A stretch of DNA of 9,272 nt from positions 1 to 9,272 of the forward strand of contig JAGYOJ010000045.1 in assembly GCA_018399435.1 (NCBI GenBank), written 5' to 3'. The stretch is from Actinomycetota bacterium (GTDB taxonomy: Bacteria > Actinomycetota > Humimicrobiia > Humimicrobiales > Humimicrobiaceae). Positions 1 through 6,301 of the stretch are shown here, one piece after another; positions within the stretch are counted from its first letter, which is position 1; each line of letters starts with the position of its first letter. A program made the translations under genes and the position numbers. Below the pieces are notes generated by a model, which was not told where the DNA came from, did no database searches, and was given only the letters and a program-made list of their open reading frames with translations.

Positions 1-1
1 G

Positions 2-94
2 CTTCTATGCATTGCGCTTGAAGCCGATGAAGAAGAAGAAAATTTTAAATTTAGCATTGCTTCAGAAATACTCACAAATTATTATGATAAATAA
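2..94 (+). CDS. C-terminal tail of an unidentified protein (5' truncated)
   Basis: The window opens inside a reading frame that ends in TAA at 92-94. About 30 residues are visible: a hydrophobic start (LLCIALEA), an acidic run (DEEEE), then a tail ending NYYDK. The other two plus-strand frames hit stops or lack coding character here. No catalytic motif lies in the visible piece, so I cannot assign a function. The gene would converge with the bactofilin. Low certainty, because only the last residues are present. Confidence 0.45.
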   Translation, partial: LLCIALEADEEEENFKFSIASEILTNYYDK

Positions 95-146
95 CAAAAA
101 ACAAAACTATATAATTTGCCAAAAAGTTTATATTGCTTAAGAAAAT

Positions 147-170
147 ATAATTTTTTAAATTATTATTTTT
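147..170 (+). terminator. possible weak AT-rich terminator between convergent genes
   Basis: A 7-bp inverted repeat, ATAATTT at 147-153 and AAATTAT at 157-163, has a 3-base loop and is followed on the plus strand by TATTATTTTT. It lies just past the truncated plus-strand gene and touches the bactofilin stop codon, as expected for a terminator between converging genes. The stem has no G:C pair, so it would be weak. Confidence 0.25.
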
Positions 171-501
171 CATCAACCCCATCAAGGCTATGTCCTTTAA
201 AAAGGCCGCCTTTTTCAATTATTAGAAGTGGATATTTTTGAATCAAATCGCCAATAAATATACCTGTTGCTTTAATTTCTACTTTACCCGAAACATTCAT
301 TTTACCCTTAAAATTACCAGATATTAATACATCTTTAGCTTCTACAGTAGACTCTACTTTTGCCTTACTGTTAATGGTTAGCGTTCCTTTGCATTTAATA
401 TTACCTGTAACTTTCCCATTTATAGTAATTGAGCCTGGCAATATAAGTTTTCCTTCAATTATTGCACCTTCAGGTATAATTGTAATATTTTCAGGTGCCA
501 T
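163..501 (-). CDS. bactofilin family cytoskeletal protein
   Basis: This 112-residue protein has the bactofilin (formerly DUF583) pattern: short repeating beta-strand units rich in I/V, G, K and N. Examples are IIEGKLILPGSITINGKVTGNI, then KGTLTINSKAKV, VLISGNFKGKMNVSGKVEI and LLIIEKGGLFKGHS. Bactofilins fold as compact right-handed beta-helices. They polymerise without nucleotide into filaments tied to cell shape, polarity or cell-wall enzymes. There is no signal peptide or membrane helix, so it should be cytosolic or membrane-peripheral. The length is at the short end of the family, with a brief N-terminal tail before the repeats. The start ATG (499-501) is preceded by a G-rich site reading AGGGGGCGG on the minus strand. 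Many bactofilin genes sit beside an M23 peptidase gene; none is visible here. The family call is firm; the cellular role is inferred from the family. Confidence 0.9.
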   Translation of the reverse strand: MAPENITIIPEGAIIEGKLILPGSITINGKVTGNIKCKGTLTINSKAKVESTVEAKDVLISGNFKGKMNVSGKVEIKATGIFIGDLIQKYPLLIIEKGGLFKGHSLDGVDEK

Positions 502-925
502 ATACCGCCCCCTTTTTTTTAGATGCTTTATAATTAATATTACATAAATTATTTTTTGATGCCATACCTTTAATATTATCTTTTTCTTTAGAAATATTTA
601 AAATTTCTAATGGCGCTATAATGGAAATATTTTTCAATGTAATAATAATCAAGTGAAGAAGCGGCAGCCTTTTTTTAAACGGCACTATGCTTATATAATA
701 GGCAAGAATGCTTATGATAGAGTGTTTAAAACATATGGGATTAGTAAAGCAGAAGAACCAGGGCAATTTTTCTGAAGCCCTTATTTTATATATCAAAGGC
801 AACTCTAGGCCAAATAGCAATTTTTTAATGGAAATTGCAGTAATTGCTATAGATATATTTTTATTAGCATTTTTATCAATAAAAAAATCTTAACATTGGC
901 TAAAAAGGTATTGCCCCATACAAGT
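502..925. other. unassigned stretch with competing short reading frames
   Basis: No confident gene lies between the bactofilin start and the cysteine hydrolase stop. Three frames are open. (1) Plus 708-893, ATG start, 61 codons, with a hydrophobic C-terminal segment (IAVIAIDIFLLAFLSI) ending in KKS. (2) Plus 653-778, GTG start, about 41 codons, very basic at its N-terminus. (3) Minus 491-889, open without an ATG near its beginning; the best start is TTG at 820. It is hydrophobic and runs 11 bases into the bactofilin gene. None has a strong Shine-Dalgarno site or a recognised domain. The stretch could be a small membrane-protein gene, a decayed gene or the untranslated leader of the bactofilin message. 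Confidence 0.4.
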
Positions 926-1636
926 TTATAGGTTATCTAATATAATTTCTGTATTTGTTACCCAGGATAAATATTTATCTAATATCTTTAAAGCTGCTTT
1001 ATGGTCTTCTTCATTATTGCTAATGCAGCAATCCTCTACAACTGAACATAAATATCCCCTATCAACAGCTTCCCTAACAGTTGAATCCACACAAGCATCA
1101 GTATAACCTCCACAAAATATCAGGCTAGAAATTCCGTTACATCTTAAAATGCCATCAATGTCTGATGAGCCAAATGCTCCCATAGATGTTTTAGTTATTA
1201 TTATATCTCGGTCCATTGGTTTTATTTCCTTAACAATTTGGCTGGCATGTTCTTTGCTATACATATGGTAAGGATTATTTTTTACGTCTTTTAATTCATG
1301 AGCATAGATTTTTCGCAAAACGCCTTTTACATCCAATAACTTTTTATTATGTGAAGCATTCCTTAGATATATAATTTTTAACTCTAAATCCCTGAATCTT
1401 TTTATAAGTTTTAAAACATTAGGCAGGACTATTTTTTCATATCTTTTAAACACATACCCCATTGTGCTTCCCTCTCTCCAGACTATTTCTGATTCTGACC
1501 CGTATTTTTTATCTAGCCAGTAATTCTGGAAGTCGACAAGTAATAAAGCTGATCTTTTTTTGTCTAGCCAACTATCAATTGATATGCCTTTAGGACCATT
1601 GGGATCATGCTTGTAACTGAATTCAAAATTAATCAT
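926..1636 (-). CDS. cysteine hydrolase, isochorismatase/nicotinamidase fold
   Basis: This 236-residue protein carries the three catalytic positions of the isochorismatase-like hydrolase superfamily. Asp35 is in ALLLVDFQN, Lys149 in ITKTSMGAF, and the nucleophile Cys182 in GGYTDACVDST, which also holds the typical cis-peptide region. Members hydrolyse amides or carbamoyl groups (nicotinamidase, N-carbamoylsarcosine amidase, ureidoacrylate or biuret hydrolases) through a covalent Cys intermediate. Some non-Cys members cleave isochorismate; the Cys here argues for amidase chemistry. The insert at about 43-70 and the roughly 28-residue N-terminal extension make it longer than a minimal member (about 180-200 residues). 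The substrate cannot be read from sequence. The ATG is supported by a strong GGGAGGTT site (minus strand, 1641-1648), with six bases between GGAGG and the start. There is no signal peptide, so it is cytosolic. No neighbour suggests a pathway. Confidence 0.88.
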   Translation of the reverse strand: MINFEFSYKHDPNGPKGISIDSWLDKKRSALLLVDFQNYWLDKKYGSESEIVWREGSTMGYVFKRYEKIVLPNVLKLIKRFRDLELKIIYLRNASHNKKLLDVKGVLRKIYAHELKDVKNNPYHMYSKEHASQIVKEIKPMDRDIIITKTSMGAFGSSDIDGILRCNGISSLIFCGGYTDACVDSTVREAVDRGYLCSVVEDCCISNNEEDHKAALKILDKYLSWVTNTEIILDNL

Positions 1637-1640
1637 TTTT

Positions 1641-1648
1641 AACCTCCC
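1641..1648 (-). promoter_or_regulatory. strong Shine-Dalgarno site of the cysteine hydrolase gene
   Basis: The minus strand reads GGGAGGTT, followed by a few A/T bases and the ATG at 1636. It is the best ribosome binding site in the window and fixes the start. Confidence 0.7.
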
Positions 1649-1700
1649 ATGTTTTAAATGTTAATTATAAAGCCAGGCTATATGAAGATAAGGGCTATTT

Positions 1701-1726
1701 TTAAATTACATTATAATATAATTTAA
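1701..1726. promoter_or_regulatory. 26-bp AT-rich imperfect palindrome with TATAAT on both strands
   Basis: The sequence from TTAAATTA to ATTTAA reads almost the same on both strands, with one mismatched pair. It contains TATAAT on the plus strand (1712-1717) and on the minus strand (1710-1715). The minus copy lies about 75 bases upstream of the cysteine hydrolase start and could be its -10 box. No good -35 hexamer sits at the right spacing on either strand, so promoter use is a guess. A repressor operator would look similar. Confidence 0.3.
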
Positions 1727-1791
1727 AAAGGTTCTTCTAGTTTTTTAAACTAATTCATGTTATTCGAAATTTCTATAAAATTTTCTCAAAT

Positions 1792-1797
1792 TATAAT
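1792..1797 (+). promoter_or_regulatory. candidate -10 box upstream of purL
   Basis: A perfect TATAAT lies about 240 bases before the purL start. The -35 region is poor (TTTCTA at 1770-1775, 16-base spacer). If used, transcription would start near 1803 and the leader would include the alternative hairpins at 1854-1902. Confidence 0.3.
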
Positions 1798-1825
1798 GGG
1801 CATCTCTGGCTTTTAAAAAATTAGG

Positions 1826-1853
1826 TTGACAGAAAGGGTGTTATTGATAAAAA
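1826..1853 (+). promoter_or_regulatory. candidate sigma-70-type promoter of purL
   Basis: A perfect -35 TTGACA (1826-1831) is followed after 16 bases by TAAAAA (1848-1853), a weak -10. If this is the promoter, transcription starts near 1860, inside the base of the downstream hairpin. That would leave only part of it in the RNA. It competes with the TATAAT at 1792 as the purL promoter. Confidence 0.35.
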
Positions 1854-1902
1854 TATGAAAAAGAGCCTTGTGCTTTTTTCTAAGAGGCTTTGTAATTTCA
1901 TA
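1854..1902 (+). promoter_or_regulatory. purL leader with two mutually exclusive hairpins (possible attenuator)
   Basis: Structure A: TATGAAA (1854-1860) pairs with TTTCATA (1896-1902). Inside it, AGAGCCT (1862-1868) pairs with AGGCTTT (1885-1891), including one G-T pair. Structure B: AAAAGAGC (1859-1866) pairs with GCTTTTTT (1872-1879) around a five-base loop, giving a short terminator-like hairpin with a T run. Both use AGAGC, so they cannot form together. This is the arrangement of an antiterminator/terminator pair, but stem B is weak. I recognise no known purine, PRPP or ZTP riboswitch consensus here. The pairing is visible in the sequence; the regulatory role is inferred. Confidence 0.3.
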
Positions 1903-2027
1903 ACATTTGTAATACTAGTAAAAATATAGAAAGATTATTTTCTGCAACTGGTTTTGAATAAAATGTTATTTAAGGGCATTAGGTAAATTTTGATATACAA
2001 TTTCTTGAAGAATAGGAGCCTAAAAAG

Positions 2028-2033
2028 AAAGGA
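2028..2033 (+). promoter_or_regulatory. Shine-Dalgarno site deciding the purL start
   Basis: AAAGGA lies five bases before the ATG at 2039. A TTG directly upstream, in frame at 2036, would be only two bases from this site, so the ATG is preferred. Confidence 0.6.
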
Positions 2034-2038
2034 TTTTG

Positions 2039-5000
2039 ATGTTATATAGCTTTTACCGCGCCGTGAGAAGTGATTTTGAGCACTGCTTTTATATTGATAC
2101 AGTATCTGAATTAAATTCTAATGAGTTTAATAAATTAAAATGGTTATTAGCTGAAACATTTGAGCCAGAAAAGTTCTCTTCAGAATCATTTTTGGCTAAG
2201 TTAAATAATGATATTATAGAAATAGGCCCCAGGTTAAATTTTGAAACTGCATATTCTACAAATGCGGTAGCTATATGCAATTCTTGCGGAATTGATAAGA
2301 TAACCAGATTTGAGAGGTCTAGAAGATACCTTTTAAAGGCCGGAATAGATAAGTCTAAATTTATTGAAAGCAATCATGACCGGATGACAGAATGTGTATA
2401 TAGTAAACCCCTTTCTTCTTTTGAAACTGGCATATCTCCCCAAAAAGTTTATGAAGTCCCTTTGCTCCAAAAAGGAATGGAAGCCCTAAAAGAAGTTAAC
2501 CAAAGCCTGGGCCTGGGATTTGATAAATGGGACCTTGATTTTTATTTTAACCTATTTGTAAATAAGATAAAAAGAAATCCTACAAATGTGGAATGCTTCC
2601 AATTAAGCCAGGCAAATAGCGAACACTCCAGGCATTGGTTTTTTAAAGGCCAGCTTATAATAGACGAAAAAAAAGTTCCAGACACGCTTATGGATTTAAT
2701 TAAATACCCCCTTAAGGTTAATGGCTCTAATAGCCTAATAGCTTTTAAAGATAATTCAGGTGCTATTAAAGGTTTTAATATAAATACTATAATTCCTAAT
2801 AAACCTGGTTTTTGTTCTCCCTTCATTTTTAAGGGTGTTAATTATAATCCTATTTTTACAGCTGAGACCCATAATTTCCCTAGCGGAGTTGCTCCTTTTC
2901 CTGGGGCTGAAACTGGTACTGGTGGAAGAATTAGGGATGTACAGGCTACAGGCAGAGGAGGCTTGGTAATAGCAGGCACTGCAGGTTACTGTACCGGAAA
3001 TTTAAATATTCCAAATTATGAAATACCTGGAGAGAATGATAAATTCAAATATCCCTCTAATTTAGCTTCACCCCTTAAGATAATGATAAGGGAAAGTGAT
3101 GGGGCTTCTGATTATGGAAACAAATTTGGCGAACCTGTAATCCAGGGTTTTGTCAGAACTTTTGGGTTAATTCTTCCCGGTGGCCAGAGAAGGGAATGGG
3201 TAAAGCCCATAATGTTTACAGGAGGCGCAGGGCAGATTGAAGGTAATCACTTGGAAAAAGAAAAACCTGAAGAAGGTATGCTAATACTTCAGATTGGAGG
3301 GCCAGCTTACCGGATAGGCATAGGAGGAGGATCAGCTTCAAGCTTAATACAGGAAGAGGGTAGGGAAGAACTGGATTTTAATGCTGTACAGAGAGGTAAT
3401 GCCCAGATGGAGCAAAAACTAAATAGGGTAATAAGGGCCTGCATAGAAATGGGCCCCAATAATCCTATATTAAGTATCCACGACCAGGGCGCAGGCGGCC
3501 CTTGTAATGTCCTTACTGAGATTGTTGAACCTGCAGGAGGAAAGATTGAAATAAGGAATATACAAGTTGGTGACAAGACAATGTCTGTTTTAGAGATATG
3601 GGGAGGGGAGTACCAGGAGAGGAATGCCTTCCTCATAAACTCCAAAGACCTAAAGATAATCCAGAGATTATGTAATAGGGAAAAAATAAACTGTGAGGTT
3701 CTAGGAAAAATTACAGGGGATGGTAGGATAGTGGTTACTGACAGTAAGAATAAAAGCACCCCAGTTAATTTAGAGCTGGATAAGATATTAAGCAATATAC
3801 CACAAAAAACCTTTAAATTTAGCAGGATAAAAGCCCAGAACAAGGCAATTGATATACCCGGTAGCCTAAATTTAGAAAAAACTATGAAAAAAGTATTTAG
3901 GCTGCCTTCAGTATGTTCAAAAGGTTACTTGGTCCGTAAAGTTGACCGGAGCGTTACTGGCCTGATTGCACAGCAACAGTGTTGCGGTCCTCTACAGCTG
4001 CCAGTTTCTGATATTGCAGTAGTGGCCCAAAGCCACTTTAGCAAAAGCGGTACAGCTATTTCTATTGGAGAACAGCCCCTAAAGACCATGGTTAATCCAG
4101 CTGCAGGAGCTAGAATGTCACTAGGTGAGGCATTGACTAATATGGTATCGGCAAAAATTACAAAATTTGAGGATATTAAATGTTCAGTTAACTGGATGTG
4201 GCCTGCTAAATTACCGGGTGAAGGCTCTGCTATTCTAGATGCGGCAAAAGCCATGAGTGAACTTATGCTTAAACTAGGAATTGCAGCAGATGGTGGAAAA
4301 GATAGTGTTTCAATGGCGGCCAGGGTAGAAAAAGAGATGGTTAAAGCCCCTAATGAAGTTGTAGTTTCTTGTTATGTTTCAGTTTCTGATATAGAAAAAG
4401 TAATCACCCCTGATATTAAGCGGGCTGGAGAAAGCAAAATAATGCTTATAGATATAGCGAATGGACGAAGGAGGCTGGGGGGTTCTGCATTTGCCCAAGC
4501 ACTTGGCCAATTGGGAGATGAATCTCCTGACCTTGACGAACCAGCTATTTTAAAATCTGCTTTTATACTATTGCAGAAATTTAATAATGAAAAATTAATC
4601 CTCTCGGGCCATGACATAAGTGACGGTGGACTGGCAGTGGCAATAGCGGAGATGTTAATGTCTGGAAACTGTGGAGCTAATATTAAGTTTGAACCTAGAA
4701 ATAAATTATTTGAAGAGTTATTTGCAGAAGAATTGGGGATATTAATTGAATACCTTCCACAAAATGAAACTATAATAATAGAAGAATTAGAAGAAGAAGG
4801 CATACCTTTTAATATATTAGGGCCAACCAAAAAAGAGAAAAAATTGGAAATATATTATGGCCCTGAAAAAAGTTTGGAGATAAATACGCATATTTTGCTA
4901 AAATGGTGGGAGGAAACTAGTGACAAGCTTGAAGAAATCCAAATAGATAAAACCTATGCAAAAGAGCAGGCAATAATTCACCAGAGACAGGGCCCCTCTT

Positions 5001-5872
5001 ATAATCTTTCCTTTAATCCTTCAAAAACTGACCAAAAGTTGCTGGAAGCTGAGAAAAAGCCAAAAGTAGCTATAATAAGGGAAGAGGGAAGCAATGGAGA
5101 CCGTGAAATGGCTTCTGCATTTCATTTGGCTGGTTTTGAAGCATGGGATATTGCCATGTCTGATTTAGCCGGGGAAAAAATTTCATTAGATCAGTTTAGA
5201 GGAGTAGCTTTTGTAGGCGGCTTTTCATATGCAGATGTTCTCGATAGCGCAAAAGGTTGGGCAGGGGTAATTAAATTTAATAAAAATTTGCAGAAAATTT
5301 TTGATGATTTTTATAATAGAGAAGATACCTTTTCCTTAGGTGTATGCAATGGCTGCCAGCTCATGGCTCTTTTGGGATGGATACCCTGGAAAGGAATCCG
5401 GGAAGAGGAACAGCCGAGATTTATATCCAATCCATCGGGAAGATTTGAATCAAGATGGGTTTCAGTTAAGGTATTAGAGAGCCCTGCAATTATGCTTAAG
5501 GGGATGGAAGGCACAGTTATGGGCATATGGGTTGCGCATGGTGAAGGCCATCTTTATTCCCCTAAACAAGAGATTCTTAAAGAATGCAGAAAAAAGTTTT
5601 TAACCCCTGTGGTATATGTAGATGATGATGGCAATACAACAGAAAAGTACCCCTTTAATCCAAACAGCTCTCCGGGAGGCATAACTGCAATTTGTTCTCC
5701 AGATGGAAGGCACCTGGCAATGATGCCCCATCCTGAAAGACTATTTTTAAAATGGCAATGGCCCTGGATGCCTGAAGAATGGAAAGAAACACTATCTGCC
5801 TCACCCTGGCTTAGAATATTCCAGAATGCTAGAGAATGGTGTAATAATTACACTAATAATATTGTGCCTTAG
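2039..5872 (+). CDS. purL: phosphoribosylformylglycinamidine synthase, single-chain PurL
   Basis: This 1277-residue enzyme makes FGAM from FGAR, glutamine and ATP in de novo purine synthesis, in the cytosol. It fuses the parts that are split as PurS, PurL and PurQ in many Gram-positives. Layout: PurS-like N-terminal domain (about 1-120); linker with NSEHSRH (His196); first AIRS-type ATP-binding half with ETHNFPSG (276-283) and GTGGRIRD; second AIRS-type half with the GGKDS loop (752-756); class I glutamine amidotransferase from about 1008. The amidotransferase triad is Cys1103 (GVCNGCQ), His1231 and Glu1233 (PHPE). All key motifs are intact and the length suits the single-chain family (about 1250-1340). 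Several motifs match my recollection of eukaryotic PFAS better than E. coli PurL: GSNGDREMA, FSYADVLDSAKGWA, KLPGEG. No other pur gene is nearby. The leader suggests it is transcribed alone or with the small downstream gene. Confidence 0.97.
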   Translation: MLYSFYRAVRSDFEHCFYIDTVSELNSNEFNKLKWLLAETFEPEKFSSESFLAKLNNDIIEIGPRLNFETAYSTNAVAICNSCGIDKITRFERSRRYLLKAGIDKSKFIESNHDRMTECVYSKPLSSFETGISPQKVYEVPLLQKGMEALKEVNQSLGLGFDKWDLDFYFNLFVNKIKRNPTNVECFQLSQANSEHSRHWFFKGQLIIDEKKVPDTLMDLIKYPLKVNGSNSLIAFKDNSGAIKGFNINTIIPNKPGFCSPFIFKGVNYNPIFTAETHNFPSGVAPFPGAETGTGGRIRDVQATGRGGLVIAGTAGYCTGNLNIPNYEIPGENDKFKYPSNLASPLKIMIRESDGASDYGNKFGEPVIQGFVRTFGLILPGGQRREWVKPIMFTGGAGQIEGNHLEKEKPEEGMLILQIGGPAYRIGIGGGSASSLIQEEGREELDFNAVQRGNAQMEQKLNRVIRACIEMGPNNPILSIHDQGAGGPCNVLTEIVEPAGGKIEIRNIQVGDKTMSVLEIWGGEYQERNAFLINSKDLKIIQRLCNREKINCEVLGKITGDGRIVVTDSKNKSTPVNLELDKILSNIPQKTFKFSRIKAQNKAIDIPGSLNLEKTMKKVFRLPSVCSKGYLVRKVDRSVTGLIAQQQCCGPLQLPVSDIAVVAQSHFSKSGTAISIGEQPLKTMVNPAAGARMSLGEALTNMVSAKITKFEDIKCSVNWMWPAKLPGEGSAILDAAKAMSELMLKLGIAADGGKDSVSMAARVEKEMVKAPNEVVVSCYVSVSDIEKVITPDIKRAGESKIMLIDIANGRRRLGGSAFAQALGQLGDESPDLDEPAILKSAFILLQKFNNEKLILSGHDISDGGLAVAIAEMLMSGNCGANIKFEPRNKLFEELFAEELGILIEYLPQNETIIIEELEEEGIPFNILGPTKKEKKLEIYYGPEKSLEINTHILLKWWEETSDKLEEIQIDKTYAKEQAIIHQRQGPSYNLSFNPSKTDQKLLEAEKKPKVAIIREEGSNGDREMASAFHLAGFEAWDIAMSDLAGEKISLDQFRGVAFVGGFSYADVLDSAKGWAGVIKFNKNLQKIFDDFYNREDTFSLGVCNGCQLMALLGWIPWKGIREEEQPRFISNPSGRFESRWVSVKVLESPAIMLKGMEGTVMGIWVAHGEGHLYSPKQEILKECRKKFLTPVVYVDDDGNTTEKYPFNPNSSPGGITAICSPDGRHLAMMPHPERLFLKWQWPWMPEEWKETLSASPWLRIFQNAREWCNNYTNNIVP

Positions 5873-5932
5873 CTAAAAGACATAACTGGGGAGAAAATAA
5901 AAATCTTTTCCCAGGATAAATGGGTTTTAGCT
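5871..5932 (+). repeat. nested inverted repeat after purL (possible terminator or mRNA 3' structure)
   Basis: AGCTAAAA (5871-5878), which includes two bases of the purL stop codon, is exactly complementary to TTTTAGCT (5925-5932). Inside lies a second stem, CTGGG (5886-5890) with CCCAG (5910-5914), extended by A/G-rich against T/C-rich sequence. No clean T run follows. It could be a weak terminator or a structure protecting the purL mRNA end, before the small membrane-protein gene. Confidence 0.4.
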
Positions 5933-5964
5933 TTAATTGAATTATCTAAAAAATATAGGTTTTA

Positions 5965-6261
5965 ATGAAAAAGAAATTATTGGTAAGCTTAATAATACTA
6001 TCTCCATTATTCTGGTTTTTAATATTTATATCTATTTCCTTATTTCCTTTTTACTGGAGGATGGCAAATGAGCCGGGGCTAATAGAGCCTATAAAATTAC
6101 TTTGGTCTTACCGCATTTTATTTAGCTTGGGTTTTGCCGCAACAGCTATCATTAATATTATATTTATAAGTTATAGGGAGAAAAGAGCATGGGTTTTAAA
6201 TCTGGCAGCCTCTATATTTTACATACCTATAATGATTTTGACATTATTAATGATAGTATAG
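5965..6261 (+). CDS. small three-helix integral membrane protein, function unknown
   Basis: This 98-residue protein begins MKKK and has three long hydrophobic segments: about 5-29, about 45-68 and about 76-98. Short polar loops join them. The first loop holds a PFYWRMANEPGLIEP stretch and the second SYREKRAW. By the positive-inside rule, the MKKK start and the YREKR loop should be cytoplasmic, giving an N-in arrangement. The C-terminus would then lie at or near the outer face. I do not recognise the family and see no catalytic motif. It follows purL by 92 bases that contain an inverted repeat, so co-transcription is possible but not shown. The ribosome site (ATAGG before the ATG at 5965) is weak. 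Codon use matches the neighbouring genes, which supports a real gene. It converges on the aldo/keto reductase, with only 40 bases between stop codons. Confidence 0.7.
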   Translation: MKKKLLVSLIILSPLFWFLIFISISLFPFYWRMANEPGLIEPIKLLWSYRILFSLGFAATAIINIIFISYREKRAWVLNLAASIFYIPIMILTLLMIV

Positions 6262-6301
6262 AGATAGGCCAAAAGGTTTTTTATTTAATGATATCTTATT
6301 T

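Noticed and set aside
708..893. 61-codon plus-strand frame as a definite membrane-protein gene
   Set aside because: The ribosome site is weak, a minus-strand frame overlaps it fully, and no family is recognised. It is described within the unassigned stretch rather than called as a gene.
1755..1775. Possible PurR-type box (TTCGAA-centred) upstream of purL
   Set aside because: Only a short TTCGAA core is present and there is no second half-site, so it is not distinguishable from chance.
1640..2038. Known purine, PRPP or ZTP riboswitch upstream of purL
   Set aside because: None of the conserved core sequences I know (for example the GTTTCTACC region of the purine riboswitch or the GC-rich ZTP core) can be seen. 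Only simple hairpins are present.
3307..3843. Long open frame (178 codons) on the strand opposite purL
   Set aside because: It lies wholly inside the clearly coding second half of purL and has no Shine-Dalgarno site or recognisable domain. Its composition is that of an antisense shadow.
4372..4830. 152-codon minus-strand open frame within purL
   Set aside because: Serine- and isoleucine-rich low-information translation antisense to the AIRS domain; a shadow of purL codon bias.
6262..6301. Terminator between the convergent membrane-protein and aldo/keto reductase genes
   Set aside because: Only a 2-4 bp GGCC...GG stem precedes a T run, and the loop is poor. It is too weak to call, although a terminator is expected here.
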